Notes: generated by a model from the sequence alone, not told the origin. A stretch of 64,000 bases of DNA from Pseudomonas sp. FP198 (GCF_030687895.1 NZ_CP117452.1:2559501-2623500), one strand, 5' to 3'. Positions 46,183-56,477 are shown, counted from the first letter of the stretch. Numbers and translations: made by a program.

Positions 46183-46232
46183 AAAGGGATTGGTTGGTTG
46201 CGGCCAACCAAAGGAGCTCGGTTGGGGAGGGC

Positions 46233-47657
46233 TCAGTTGCTGGCCACGGTTTCCGGTTGCCAGCCGCCGCCCAAGGCCTTGTAGATCGCGACGATGCCGC
46301 GATACAGCTCCACTTCGGCCTGGGCCTGGCTGTCTTCTGCAGCGAGGCGTTCACGCTGGGCGTCGAGCAGCACGAGGAAGTCCTCGGTGCCTTCGCGGTA
46401 GCGAATCTCGGCTAGGTTGGCGGCCGCGCGGCTCGATTCGCTCTGGCGGATCAGCGAGATCAGCCGCTGTTGGCGTTTGCCGTAATCGCTGAAGGCGTTT
46501 TCCGATTCTTCCAGGGCCAGCAGCACCTGCTGTTCATAGTTCGCCAGGGCGCCATCAGCCTCGGCGCTGGCACCGCGCAAGCGCGCTCGCACACTGCCCA
46601 GGTCGAACGCGGCCCAGGTAATGCTCGGACCCAGTGCCCAGGCATTGGCCGCCGAGGAACCGATCTGCGAGCCGCGCCCGGCGGTGAAGCCGAGGAAACC
46701 GCTGAGGCTGACCCGCGGAAACAGGTCGGCCTTGGCGACGCCGATGCGCGCCGTGGCGGCCGCCAGTTGACGCTCGGCACTCAGGACATCCGGACGGCGT
46801 TGCAGCAGTTGACCGGGGTCGCCAATCGGCAGTGCCTTGGCAATCGCCGGCAGCTGTTTAGGGCTCAGGTCCACGCTCAGCTTGTCTGGACGCTCGCCCA
46901 GCAATGTCGCGATGCGGTTGCGTTGGCGCGCCTGTTCGGCTTGCAGTTGCGGCACGCTGGCTTCCACCGCGGCCAGGCGCGCATCGGCACGCACCACGTC
47001 GAGCTGATCGCCGACGCCGGCATCACGCAGGCTTTCGGTGATCTTGCGCGACTCCTGCTGGTTCTGCAGGTTGGCCAGGGCGATTTTTTCACGCAGCTGG
47101 GCGCCGCGCAGTTGGCCGTAGGCGTCCACCAGTTCGGCGATCATGCTCACCTGCAACTGATAGAGGTCGGCCTCGGCGGCCTGCTGGTCGGCATCGGTCG
47201 CTTCCAGGTTGCGCTGGATGCGGCCGAACAGGTCCAGTTCCCAGGCCATGTCCAGGCCCAGGTCGTAACGCTCGGAGTTGACCCGGTCGTCGGTCTGCCC
47301 CATCGGGTTCTGGCCTTTGCCCAACTCGCTGCTGGCGCGGCTGGTGATGGTCGGCATGGCGTCATTGCTGGCGTCGTCGCGAATTGCCCGGGCGGCCCGC
47401 AGGCGGGCGAAGGCCACGCGCAACTCGCGGTTGCCTTCCAGTGAGCGAGTCACCAGCGCGTTGAGGGTCGGGTCGTCGAACTGCTGCCACCAGATACCTT
47501 CGAACCGGGCGCGGTCGAAGTTCTTCTGGCCGGCGGCGCCGTCGGTGGCGGCCGTGATGTTGGCCGCCTCCGTTTTCGGTGCCTGGTAGTCCGGGCCCAC
47601 GGCGCAGGCACTCAATGCCAGGACCAGCAAGCTCGGCACGAACGCTTTCAAACTCAT
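46233..47657 (-). CDS. oprN: Outer-membrane efflux channel, OprN type
   Basis: 474 aa lipoprotein of the NodT/OprM family. The lipobox is LALSACAVGPDY (Cys18). Two homologous outer-membrane-factor repeats are visible, the first around residues 60-260 and the second around 275-460 (QRRPDVLSAERQLAAATARIG, RYREGTEDFLVLLDAQR). It forms the trimeric exit duct for MexEF. The ATG overlaps the mexF stop (ATGA). A terminator follows. Confidence 0.93.
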   Translation of the reverse strand: MSLKAFVPSLLVLALSACAVGPDYQAPKTEAANITAATDGAAGQKNFDRARFEGIWWQQFDDPTLNALVTRSLEGNRELRVAFARLRAARAIRDDASNDAMPTITSRASSELGKGQNPMGQTDDRVNSERYDLGLDMAWELDLFGRIQRNLEATDADQQAAEADLYQLQVSMIAELVDAYGQLRGAQLREKIALANLQNQQESRKITESLRDAGVGDQLDVVRADARLAAVEASVPQLQAEQARQRNRIATLLGERPDKLSVDLSPKQLPAIAKALPIGDPGQLLQRRPDVLSAERQLAAATARIGVAKADLFPRVSLSGFLGFTAGRGSQIGSSAANAWALGPSITWAAFDLGSVRARLRGASAEADGALANYEQQVLLALEESENAFSDYGKRQQRLISLIRQSESSRAAANLAEIRYREGTEDFLVLLDAQRERLAAEDSQAQAEVELYRGIVAIYKALGGGWQPETVASN

Positions 47658-50600
47658 TGTTGCGCCTCCAGTTTCAAGGCCCGGGCCGCTTTGCGGGCCT
47701 CGCTGCGCTCGACGAAGTTACGGATCAATACGTAGAACACCGGGGTCAGCAGCAGGCCGAAGAAGGTCACCCCAAGCATGCCCGAGAACACCGCGACACC
47801 CATGGCGTGGCGCATTTCCGCACCGGCGCCGCTGGAGAACACCAGGGGCACCACGCCCATGATGAAGGCGAAGGAGGTCATCAGGATCGGCCGCAGACGC
47901 AGACGGCAGGCTTCCAGTACGGCGGCCAGCGGAGTCATGCCTTCGAGCTGTTTATCCTTGGCGAACTCGACGATCAGAATCGCGTTCTTACAGGCCAGTC
48001 CCACCAGTACGATCAAGCCGATCTGGGTGAAGATGTTGTTGTCGCCACCGGAAAGAATCACCCCGGTAATCGCCGACAGCAGCGTCATCGGTACGATCAG
48101 GATCACCGCCAACGGCAGGCTCCAGCTTTCGTATTGGGCGGCGAGCACCAGGAACGCCAGCAGTACGCAGAGCGGGAACACGAACAGCGCGGTGTTGCCC
48201 GAAAGAATCTGCTGGTACGTCAGGTCGGTCCACTCGTAGGTCATGCCGTTGGGCAATTCGTCCTTGAGCAGTTTCTCGATGGCTTTTTCAGCCTGGCCGG
48301 AGCTGTAGCCCGGGGCGGCGGCACCGTTGATTTCAGCGGTGATGAAGCCGTTGTAGTGCATCACGCGGTCCGGCCCCGAGGTGTCGCTGACCTTGATGAA
48401 GGTCGCTAGCGGGATCATCTCGCCACGGTTGTTGCGCACCTTGAGCTGGCCGATCTGGTCCGACTCGAGGCGGAATTGCTGCTCGGCCTGGACGTTGACC
48501 TGGTAGGTACGGCCGAAGCGGTTGAAGTCGTTGGCATACAGCGAGCCCAGGTAGATCTGCAGGGTATCGAAGATGTCGCTGACGGCTACGCCGTGGGTCT
48601 TGGCTTTTTCACGGTCGATGGCGGCATCGACCTGAGGCACGTTCACCGTGTAGCTGGTGAACAACCCGGCCAGTTCCGGCACGTTGTGGCTCTTGGTGAT
48701 GATGTTCATCGTTTCTTTGTACAGCTCGTCGTAGCCCAGGTTGCCCCGGTCTTCGATTTGCAGGCGGAAACCACCGATCGTACCCAGGCCCTGTACCGGC
48801 GGCGGCGGGAAGATCGCCATGTAGGCTTCCTGGATCTCCGAATACTGGCCGTTCAACGCACCGGCGATGGCACCGGCCGACATGCTCGGGTCCTTGCGCT
48901 CATCGAAGGGCTTGAGGGTGACGAAGACGATGCCGGCGTTCGGGCTGTTGGTGAAGCCGTTGATCGACAGACCCGGGAAGGCCACCGCGCTTTCAACGCC
49001 CGGCTGCTTGAGGGCCATCTCGGACATGCGCTTGATCACATCCTCGGTGCGGTCCAGGCTCGCGGCGTCCGGCAGTTGCGCGAAGGCCACCAGGTATTGC
49101 TTGTCCTGGCCGGGTACGAAACCGGTCGGCGTGCTGGAAAAACCAAAGAAGGTCAGAACCATCAAGCCTGCGTAAAGGATCAGGGCAATGCCGCTGCTGC
49201 GGATCACGCGGCCGACGGCGCCTACGTAGCTGTGGCTGGCGCGGTCGAAGAAGCGGTTGAACGGTCGGAACAGCCAGCCGCCGAAAATCTTGTCGAGGAA
49301 CCGCGAGAAACGGTCCTTCGGCGCGTCATGGCTCTTGAGCAAGACCGCGGCCAGGGCTGGCGACAGGGTCAGCGAGTTGAACGCCGAGATCACCGTCGAG
49401 ATGGCAATGGTCAAGGCAAACTGTTTATAGAACTGCCCGGTCAAGCCGCTGATGAAGGCGGCGGGAACGAACACCGCACACAGTACGAGTGCCGTTGCGA
49501 TGATCGGCCCGGTCACTTCACCCATGGCACGCTTGGTGGCTTCCACCGGCGTAAGTCCTAGGCCGATGTTCCGCTCGACGTTCTCCACCACCACGATGGC
49601 ATCGTCGACGACGATACCGATGGCCAGTACCAGCCCGAACAGCGACAGCGCGTTGAGTGAGAAGCCGAACAGGTGCATGACCGCGAATGTACCGATCAGT
49701 GACACCGGCACCGCCACCAGCGGGATGATCGAGGCGCGCCAGGTCTGCAGGAACAGGATCACCACCAGCACCACGAGGATCAGCGCTTCGAACAGGGTGT
49801 GCACCACCGCTTCAATGGAGCCGCGCACGAAGATCGTCGGGTCATAGACGATGCTGTAGTCCATGCCGGCCGGGAAGCCTTTCTTCAGCTCCTCCATTTT
49901 CTCGCGCACATCGTTGGAAATCTGGATGGCGTTGGAACCAGGGCGCTGGAAGATCGGGATCGCCACTGCCGGCTGGTTGTCGAGCAACGAGCGCAGGGCG
50001 TATTGGCTGGAACCCAGCTCCACCCGGGCGATGTCTTTCAGGCGCGTGATTTCACCATTGGCGCCGGAACGGATGATGATGTTCTCGAACTCTTCCTCGC
50101 TGACCAGGCGACCCTGGGTGTTGACCGAGAGTTGGAACGCCTGGGCATTCGGCGCTGGAGGCGCGCCAAGGGCACCGGCGGCAACCTGGCGGTTCTGTTC
50201 GCGGATCGCCGTGACAACGTCGGTGGCGGTCAGGTTGCGCGACGCGGTCTTGTTCGGATCGAGCCAGACCCGCAAGGAATAATCGCCCATGCCGAACAAC
50301 TGCACATCACCGACGCCGCCGAGGCGCGCCAGTTCATCCTTGATGTTGAGCAAGGCGTAGTTGGACAGATAAAGCATGTCGTAGCGTTTGTCCGGCGAGG
50401 TCAAGTGCACGACCATCGTCAGGTCGGGCGAGGCCTTGTCCACCGTGATGCCAATCCGGGTCACTTCCTCCGGCAACTTGGGCTCGGTGCGGGTGACGCG
50501 GTTCTGTACCTGCACCTGGGCGTTGTCCAGGTCGGTGCCCAGGGCGAAGGTGATGGTCAGGGTGATCTTGCCGTCGGCGGTGGACTGCGAGGACATGTAG

Positions 50601-50833
50601 AGCATGTTCTCGACACCGGTGATGGCTTGTTCCAGAGGCGCTGCTACGGTTTCACCGATGACCTTGGGGTTGGCACCGGGGAAGTTGGCGCGCACGACCA
50701 CGGTCGGCGGCACGACTTCGGGGTATTCGCTGATCGGCAACTGGAATAGCGAGATCGCGCCGGCGATCAGGATCAGCAGCGAGAGCACCGCTGCGAAGAT
50801 CGGCCGAGAAATGAAGAACTGGGAAAATTTCAT
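47654..50833 (-). CDS. mexF: RND multidrug efflux pump MexF
   Basis: 1059 aa, against 1062 in P. aeruginosa MexF, with near-identical N-terminal sequence. It has 12 predicted TM segments, two large periplasmic loops, and the proton-relay Asp pair in TM4 (GIVVDDAIVVVENVER). The gene order mexE-mexF-oprN and the sequence both separate it from MexB and MexD. In Pseudomonas the pump exports chloramphenicol, fluoroquinolones, trimethoprim and quorum-signal precursors, energised by the proton gradient. It starts 15 bases after mexE. Confidence 0.95.
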   Translation of the reverse strand: MKFSQFFISRPIFAAVLSLLILIAGAISLFQLPISEYPEVVPPTVVVRANFPGANPKVIGETVAAPLEQAITGVENMLYMSSQSTADGKITLTITFALGTDLDNAQVQVQNRVTRTEPKLPEEVTRIGITVDKASPDLTMVVHLTSPDKRYDMLYLSNYALLNIKDELARLGGVGDVQLFGMGDYSLRVWLDPNKTASRNLTATDVVTAIREQNRQVAAGALGAPPAPNAQAFQLSVNTQGRLVSEEEFENIIIRSGANGEITRLKDIARVELGSSQYALRSLLDNQPAVAIPIFQRPGSNAIQISNDVREKMEELKKGFPAGMDYSIVYDPTIFVRGSIEAVVHTLFEALILVVLVVILFLQTWRASIIPLVAVPVSLIGTFAVMHLFGFSLNALSLFGLVLAIGIVVDDAIVVVENVERNIGLGLTPVEATKRAMGEVTGPIIATALVLCAVFVPAAFISGLTGQFYKQFALTIAISTVISAFNSLTLSPALAAVLLKSHDAPKDRFSRFLDKIFGGWLFRPFNRFFDRASHSYVGAVGRVIRSSGIALILYAGLMVLTFFGFSSTPTGFVPGQDKQYLVAFAQLPDAASLDRTEDVIKRMSEMALKQPGVESAVAFPGLSINGFTNSPNAGIVFVTLKPFDERKDPSMSAGAIAGALNGQYSEIQEAYMAIFPPPPVQGLGTIGGFRLQIEDRGNLGYDELYKETMNIITKSHNVPELAGLFTSYTVNVPQVDAAIDREKAKTHGVAVSDIFDTLQIYLGSLYANDFNRFGRTYQVNVQAEQQFRLESDQIGQLKVRNNRGEMIPLATFIKVSDTSGPDRVMHYNGFITAEINGAAAPGYSSGQAEKAIEKLLKDELPNGMTYEWTDLTYQQILSGNTALFVFPLCVLLAFLVLAAQYESWSLPLAVILIVPMTLLSAITGVILSGGDNNIFTQIGLIVLVGLACKNAILIVEFAKDKQLEGMTPLAAVLEACRLRLRPILMTSFAFIMGVVPLVFSSGAGAEMRHAMGVAVFSGMLGVTFFGLLLTPVFYVLIRNFVERSEARKAARALKLEAQQ

Positions 50834-50848
50834 CTTGAGTTCAGTCCC

Positions 50849-52102
50849 TTAGCCGCGTGGGGACGCAGAGGCCAGTTTGCCTGCCGAGCCGGACGCTGCC
50901 TTGTTGGGCGCGACCTGGGGCAGGTTGCTGGCTTCGAGCGCTTTACGTTGTTGTGCCAGGGCGGCGAGGGTCTGCTCGCTGGCCATCGGCACGGTTTCAG
51001 GCGTGACCGGCGAACCCGGACGGGCCCGTTGCAGCCCCTTGACGATAATGGTGTCGTCCTTGCTCAGGCCGTTGCGCACGATGCGCAGGCCTTCGATTTT
51101 CGGCCCCAGCTCGACGGCGCGGTACGCCGGCTTGTTGTCGGCGTCCATCACCAGCACGAATTTCTTGCCCAGGTCGGTGCCGACGGCTTCGTCGTTGATC
51201 AGCACGGCGGAGTAGGTGCCGCTGCCCACCAGTTTCAGCCGGGCGTACAGGCCAGGGGTATAGGCGCCGTCCTTGTTGTCGAACACCGCGCGGCCACGGA
51301 TGGTGCCGGTCTGCGGGTTGACCTGGTTGTCGACGAAGTTCATCTGGCCCAGGTGCGGGTTGCCTTCCTCGTTGGACAGGCCCATGTAGACCGGCGTGGC
51401 CTGGCCGCGCTGGCCTTGGCGGGCGAGTTGGGTGTACTTGAGGAAGACGCGCTCGTCGGCGTCGAAATAGGCGTAGACCTTGTCAGTGGAGACCACGCTG
51501 GTCAGTGGCGTGACGTCGGCGGTCACGAGGTTGCCGGCGGTGATTTCCGCCCGGCTGACACGGCCGTTGATGGGCGAGGTGACCCGGGTGAAGCTCAGGT
51601 TCAGCTTGGCCAGGTCCAGTTGCGCCTGGATGCCGGCCACGGCGGCGCGGGCTTCCTGGGCTGCGGTGGTGCGCGAATCCGCCAGTTCAGCGGAGATCGC
51701 ATTGCTCAAGCGCAGGCGTTCGCCACGCTGGGCCTCGTTCTCGCTGCGGGTCGCGGTGGCACGAGCCTGGGCGAGCTGGGCTTCGAGACGACGCACTTCA
51801 GCCTGGAACGGGCGCGGGTCGATCTGGAACAGCAGGTCGCCTTTCTTGACTAGCGCGCCTTCGGTGAAGGCCACTTCATCGATCTGCCCGGAAACGCGCG
51901 GGCGGATCTCGACGGTTTCCGGCGCTTCGAGGCGCCCGGTGAACTCGTCCCATTCGTTGACGGGTTGCTCCAGTACCTTGGCCACACTGACTTTGGCCGC
52001 CGGCATCGAAGCTGCCGTGTCGGGGGTCTTGCCGCACGCGCTGATCACCAGCACTGCCAACAGTGCCAGGGGAAAGCGCAATTTAGAAAGTGAATGTTCC
52101 AT
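50849..52102 (-). CDS. mexE: Efflux periplasmic adaptor MexE
   Basis: 417 aa from the ATG at 52102 (GGCGGA upstream); in-frame ATGs at 52111 and 52234 are less supported. Lipobox VISACGK (Cys ~23). The adaptor shows the biotinyl-lipoyl half motif (EIRPRVSGQIDEVAFTEG), an alpha-helical hairpin (~100-165), and the second lipoyl half (FTRVTSPINGRVSRAEITAGN). It bridges MexF and OprN. MexT, the usual LysR activator, is not next to it. A palindrome lies upstream at 52187. Confidence 0.94.
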   Translation of the reverse strand: MEHSLSKLRFPLALLAVLVISACGKTPDTAASMPAAKVSVAKVLEQPVNEWDEFTGRLEAPETVEIRPRVSGQIDEVAFTEGALVKKGDLLFQIDPRPFQAEVRRLEAQLAQARATATRSENEAQRGERLRLSNAISAELADSRTTAAQEARAAVAGIQAQLDLAKLNLSFTRVTSPINGRVSRAEITAGNLVTADVTPLTSVVSTDKVYAYFDADERVFLKYTQLARQGQRGQATPVYMGLSNEEGNPHLGQMNFVDNQVNPQTGTIRGRAVFDNKDGAYTPGLYARLKLVGSGTYSAVLINDEAVGTDLGKKFVLVMDADNKPAYRAVELGPKIEGLRIVRNGLSKDDTIIVKGLQRARPGSPVTPETVPMASEQTLAALAQQRKALEASNLPQVAPNKAASGSAGKLASASPRG

Positions 52103-52186
52103 GGATAGCATCCGCCAAGTGTATTGAGATGGGCGGATGATGCGTGGCAAGGCTGAAAGGAACGAATCGAATGAAGCAAAGGTAAC

Positions 52187-52203
52187 TATCATTCGGAATG
52201 ATA
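52187..52203. promoter_or_regulatory. Perfect 17-bp palindrome upstream of mexE
   Basis: TATCATTC-G-GAATGATA has 8-bp arms around a single central base, about 85 bases upstream of the mexE ATG in the only A+T-rich part of the 162-base gap. The size and symmetry suit a dimeric repressor such as a TetR-family protein. It does not match the nod-box pattern expected for MexT. Confidence 0.5.
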
Positions 52204-52264
52204 TAAGCCATTGATGAGCCATGGCATACGGCAACTGTGCAGTGGATCGGTCCCAGCCGGCTAC

Positions 52265-53029
52265 TTAGTCAGGCAGATATACCTCACGTATCCGCTTGAT
52301 CGTGCCGTCCTTGCGCAGCGCCTCCACGGCCCCACGCAAGTCTTCGACGATTTTTTCGGAGCAGCGCCTGGAACACGCCAGATAGAGGTCGGCGCTGCTG
52401 CCAACCGGGCTCATCAGCAGTTTGCGCCTGGACACCTTCGGCCAGATGTAGCGACTCTCCGGAACACCGTTGAACCAGGCATCGATACGTCCCATCAACA
52501 GCATCTGGGCAGGGTTGTCACCGATGGCCAGCGGATAGATCTGTTCGTCGCTGAAGCCTTCGGCGCGCAGGATGTCCTCTTGTGCACTGCCCAGGCCGAC
52601 GCCGATCTTGCGGTAGGTTGCTTTCGCCTGGTCGAAACTGGTGACCTGCCGGTCGAGGCTGAAGAAGGCGCGCTCCATGGGCATGATCGAAGCGATCCAG
52701 GTGAAGCGCTCCTCGCGCACGGGAATGCGCGACAAGGGAGCTATCAGGTAGTCGTGTTCTTCGCTGACATGTTTCTGTGCCCTGGCCCAGGGCAGGAGGT
52801 GGATCTTTGGCGTGTACCCGGCCCGGGTAATCGCCTGCACCGCGACGTCACCGACGATGCCGTACCCCTTGGGGTCGTTGATGAACGTCAGCGGCGGTGC
52901 GTCCGGGATGTGCAGCTCGATGACTTGTGGCTCGCCGTGCGCATGAAGGATAACCAATGACAATAGCGAAAAGCAGAGCCGCCAGAGTGCTTTGGGACGA
53001 CCATTCAATACGCGTGGGATCCGGCTCAT
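52265..53029 (-). CDS. Periplasmic solute-binding protein (SBP_bac_3 type)
   Basis: 254 aa from the ATG at 53029; an in-frame ATG at 53047 is an alternative. A hydrophobic signal (~16-32) is followed by a small bilobal binding-protein fold (IELHIPDAPPLTF, GIVGDVAVQAITRAGY, LLPWARAQK). No permease or ATPase gene is adjacent. Stand-alone members of this group are common in Pseudomonas; ligands are usually polar amino acids or related compounds, but none can be named here. Confidence 0.82.
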   Translation of the reverse strand: MSRIPRVLNGRPKALWRLCFSLLSLVILHAHGEPQVIELHIPDAPPLTFINDPKGYGIVGDVAVQAITRAGYTPKIHLLPWARAQKHVSEEHDYLIAPLSRIPVREERFTWIASIMPMERAFFSLDRQVTSFDQAKATYRKIGVGLGSAQEDILRAEGFSDEQIYPLAIGDNPAQMLLMGRIDAWFNGVPESRYIWPKVSRRKLLMSPVGSSADLYLACSRRCSEKIVEDLRGAVEALRKDGTIKRIREVYLPD

Positions 53030-53421
53030 GGTCGATACTTCAGGCATTGAAAAAAGGGCCGCCATTCTACATGCGCGACGCGGGTACATTATCGTTCAGG
53101 CCAGTGCCGGGGAAGGCGGTGTTTGCCTGGCGGTTCGGCCGTGCTTCCCGGGCATGTCTTTATTGTCGTGTAGCCCGGGTGCGTACACCAGTAGGTATAG
53201 ATCATCCTGCCGGCGAAAGCCTGCGGGCTCGTAATTTAGCCGGTTGTCGCAGCTGAAAAGTTTCCCTTCAGAACTGCTCGTGTTTGCCGATACAGCGCAC
53301 ATAATCTTTGTCGCGCAGGCGTTTGCGACCTGTCCTGCGATTGCTTTTGAAGGCGTTCGTGTATCTGTACTCCCTACGATCCTCGCAGGTTTGAACATAA
53401 GCGGACCTCAGGGAATGAACC
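53030..53421. promoter_or_regulatory. Gap upstream of the type I secretion operon
   Basis: There is no gene in these 392 bases between divergent units. An inverted repeat CCCGGGC (53147-53153) / GCCCGGG (53173-53179) encloses a 19-base loop. A+T content rises from about 53230 to 53320, where the secretion-operon promoter probably lies, but no convincing -35/-10 pair was found. Confidence 0.3.
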
Positions 53422-55170
53422 ATGTCAGCCCACACCCGGACCGAGTTGGAAGGCGCGCTTGTCGCATGCAAGGGCAGCTTTCTTTCCGTGGCCTTTTTCA
53501 GTTTTTTTGTCAATTTGCTGATGCTGGTCCCCTCGTTCTACATGTTGCAGGTGTATGACCGCGCGGTAGCCAGCGCCAGCCTGTCCACCCTGTTGATGCT
53601 GACGCTGATCATGTTGCTGTTGATGAGCACGATGGGCGGCCTGGAATGGGTTCGTTCGCGGATCATGGTACGCATCAGCACGCGCCTCGACACGCTGCTG
53701 GGGCAGCGTCTGTTCGACGCCAGTTTCAGGCAGGCACTCAATACCAGCGGCATGGACGCCACCGCACAGCCATTGAGCGACCTGAACGCGTTGCGCCAGT
53801 TCCTGACCGGCAACGGTCTCTTTGCGTTTTTCGATACGCCATGGATTCCTATCTATCTGGCCGTCATGTTCATCTTCCATCCCTGGTACGGTTGGATGGG
53901 ATTGTTGAGCGCGGTCCTGCTGGGAGCGCTGGCCTTCGTCAACGAAAAGCTCACGCAAGTGCCGCTGCAGGATGCCAATCGCGAGCAGATGGCCGCCACC
54001 GCTTTTACCAACAAAAGCTTGCGCAATGCCGAGGTGGTCGAGTCGATGGGCATGCTTGCCAGCCTTCGCGAACACTGGAGCAGGCGGGTCCATACGGTGT
54101 TATCCCTGCAAAGCCTGGCCAGCGACCGCGCCACGACCGTTGCGGCGATATCCAGGACGTTCCGCCAGATTGTGCAATCGCTGGTGTTGGGCCTGGGCGC
54201 TTACTTGACGATCAATCATGAAATCACGCCCGGACTGATGATTGCCGGCTCCATTTTGCTGGGCCGCGCGCTGGCCCCCATCGACCAGTTGATTGGCGTG
54301 TGGAAAAACTTCCTGGGCGCACGCTCGCAATACGCACGGCTGCATGAGTTGCTGGCCAGGCACGCCGCGGATCCGGAGCGCATGTCACTGCCTGCACCGG
54401 AGGGTGCGGTCCGCGTCGAGGGCCTTTCGGTCGGCTCACCGGGCAGTCGCAAACCGATTATCCGTGGCCTGGACTTCAACGTAGCTCCTGGAGAAGCAGT
54501 GGGCATCATTGGCCCCAGTGGTGCAGGCAAATCGACGCTGGCCCGGGCGTTGCTGGGAATCTGGCCAAGCCTGACCGGCACCGTGCGCCTGGACGGCGCG
54601 GACATCAGCCAATGGCGCCGGGAGGAGCTGGGGGCGTATATCGGTTACTTGCCGCAGGACATCGAACTGTTCGAAGGCACCATCAGCCAGAACATTTCGC
54701 GTTTCGGCCCGATGAATGCTGCTGCGGTGGTCGCCGCCGCACGCATGGCCGGGGTGCATGAGATGGTGCTGCAATTGCCCGATGGCTACGACACGCTGAT
54801 TGGCGCCAACGGCGGTGGGCTGTCCGGCGGGCAGCGCCAGCGTGTCGGGCTGGCCCGCGCCTTGTACGGGGAACCGCGCCTGGTAGTGCTCGATGAACCG
54901 AATTCCAACCTGGACGACGCCGGAGAAAAAATGCTCGCCGAGGCGCTGCGAAAGCTCAGGCAGAGCCGGGCCACGGTGTTTGTCATTACCCATCGATCCG
55001 GGGTATTGGCCCAGGTGGATAAATTACTGGTTCTCAACCATGGCGAAAGGAGCCTGTTCGGGCCTCGCGACAGTGTCATGGCGCGGCTGCAGGGCGCTAC
55101 GCCAGCGGCTCGCCAGGCTGGAGCCATTGAGCCGCAGGATGCGGATGGGCAGCTTTATGCAAAACAGTAA
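53422..55170 (+). CDS. Type I secretion ABC transporter (AprD/PrtD type)
   Basis: 582 aa, with AGGGA eight bases before the ATG. A type I exporter transmembrane domain (~20-310) precedes the ATPase. Walker A is GPSGAGKST (~364-372), signature [17 protein letters not shown], Walker B LVVLDEPNSNLD, and a switch His in ITHRSG. There is no C39 peptidase or C39-like appendage, as expected for protease exporters. It energises one-step export across both membranes with the following HlyD and TolC proteins. The final bases overlap the next gene by about 26. Confidence 0.93.
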   Translation: MSAHTRTELEGALVACKGSFLSVAFFSFFVNLLMLVPSFYMLQVYDRAVASASLSTLLMLTLIMLLLMSTMGGLEWVRSRIMVRISTRLDTLLGQRLFDASFRQALNTSGMDATAQPLSDLNALRQFLTGNGLFAFFDTPWIPIYLAVMFIFHPWYGWMGLLSAVLLGALAFVNEKLTQVPLQDANREQMAATAFTNKSLRNAEVVESMGMLASLREHWSRRVHTVLSLQSLASDRATTVAAISRTFRQIVQSLVLGLGAYLTINHEITPGLMIAGSILLGRALAPIDQLIGVWKNFLGARSQYARLHELLARHAADPERMSLPAPEGAVRVEGLSVGSPGSRKPIIRGLDFNVAPGEAVGIIGPSGAGKSTLARALLGIWPSLTGTVRLDGADISQWRREELGAYIGYLPQDIELFEGTISQNISRFGPMNAAAVVAAARMAGVHEMVLQLPDGYDTLIGANGGGLSGGQRQRVGLARALYGEPRLVVLDEPNSNLDDAGEKMLAEALRKLRQSRATVFVITHRSGVLAQVDKLLVLNHGERSLFGPRDSVMARLQGATPAARQAGAIEPQDADGQLYAKQ

Positions 55171-56476
55171 GCAGTTTTCCGTTGATGTGGCCGGGTTGGC
55201 CATAGATGACAGGCCGGTACGGCGCATCGGTTACTTCCTGCTGCTGGTCACCTTTGGCCTGTTTGGTGGCTGGGCGGCCCTGGCGCCGCTGGACAGCGCA
55301 GCCCTCGCGCCGGGTGTGGTCACGGTAAAAAGCTATCGCAAGACTGTGCAGCATCTGGAAGGCGGCATCGTGCGCGAGCTACGTGTGCGTGAGGGTGACC
55401 TGGTGAAAGCGGGCGATGTGCTGCTGGTGCTCGACAATACCCAGGCCCGTTCGGAAATGGAGGCGATGCGCAGCCAATTGATTGCTGCGCTCGAACTCGA
55501 AGCCCGACTGGTGGCGGAGCGTGACGCATTGCCGGAGCCGCTGGCCGTGTCCACCCTCGACCCCGCCGACCCGCGCGTTCGCGAAGCCCGCGACAGTGAA
55601 GCGCGGATCTTCCAGGCCCGAAGGACCTCGCTGCAGGGCGAAATCGCCTTGCAGGAGAAGTCCATCGGCCAGATCGAAGAGCAGATTCGAGGCTATAAGG
55701 CCATCGTCGCCAGCAAGCAAGCGCTGGCCACGTCTTATGAAGAAGAGATTGTCGACCTGCGTGCATTGTTGGCCGAAGGCTACGTGGATAAACAACGTCT
55801 GCGCGAGCAAGAGCGCAGCCTGTCGCGCTTGCAGGCTGAAATAGCCGAAAGCCAGTCGGAGAGCGCACGAGCGCGCGTCCATGCGGACGAAGCACAACTG
55901 AAGATTCTCCAATTGAAAAAAACCTTCGCCAGTGAAGTGGCAGGTTTGCTGGGTGAAGCGCGAAGCAAGGTCTACGAGTTGCGCGAACGACTGGCCACCT
56001 TGCAGGATCGCGACCAGCGCACCGACATTCTCGCCCCGGAGTCAGGCCGGGTCATAGGGATGACCGTGCACACCCTGGGCGCCGTGGTCAGCCCTGGGAC
56101 CGCCCTGTTGGACATTGTCCCGGCCAATGAAGAGCTGATTGTCGAGGCGCAGGTTTCGACCGTGGACATCGACCGTATCGCGCCGGGCAGGCTGGCGGAC
56201 ATTCGCTTCAGCGCGTTCAAGAGCAGCACCACCCCTGTCATCGAAGGGCAACTGGTGCAGATATCGGCGGATCGTCTGGTCAACCAGGACACCGGCACTG
56301 CTTATTACCTGGCGCGTGTAGCGTTGACCGACAAGGGACGCCAGGCGCTGGGCGATCGTGCCCTGGTGCCGGGGATGCCGGTCGAAGTGCTGATCAACAC
56401 AGGGGCGCGGACGTTGTTGGAGTACCTGATGCAGCCTGCCAGCAATGCTTTCGCCCGTTCGATGATCGAGGATTGA
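55145..56476 (+). CDS. Type I secretion membrane-fusion protein (AprE/PrtE type)
   Basis: 443 aa from the ATG at 55145 (AGGA five bases upstream); ATG 55157 is also possible. A cytoplasmic N-terminus precedes one TM (~31-52), then a lipoyl half (TVQHLEGGIVRELRVREGDLV), a long coiled coil (~95-285), and the second half (ILAPESGRVIGMTVHTLGAVV). The C-terminal barrel ends near residue 430. It links the ABC exporter to TolC. One base separates its stop from the TolC gene. Confidence 0.92.
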   Translation: MGSFMQNSKQFSVDVAGLAIDDRPVRRIGYFLLLVTFGLFGGWAALAPLDSAALAPGVVTVKSYRKTVQHLEGGIVRELRVREGDLVKAGDVLLVLDNTQARSEMEAMRSQLIAALELEARLVAERDALPEPLAVSTLDPADPRVREARDSEARIFQARRTSLQGEIALQEKSIGQIEEQIRGYKAIVASKQALATSYEEEIVDLRALLAEGYVDKQRLREQERSLSRLQAEIAESQSESARARVHADEAQLKILQLKKTFASEVAGLLGEARSKVYELRERLATLQDRDQRTDILAPESGRVIGMTVHTLGAVVSPGTALLDIVPANEELIVEAQVSTVDIDRIAPGRLADIRFSAFKSSTTPVIEGQLVQISADRLVNQDTGTAYYLARVALTDKGRQALGDRALVPGMPVEVLINTGARTLLEYLMQPASNAFARSMIED

Positions 56477-56477
56477 C

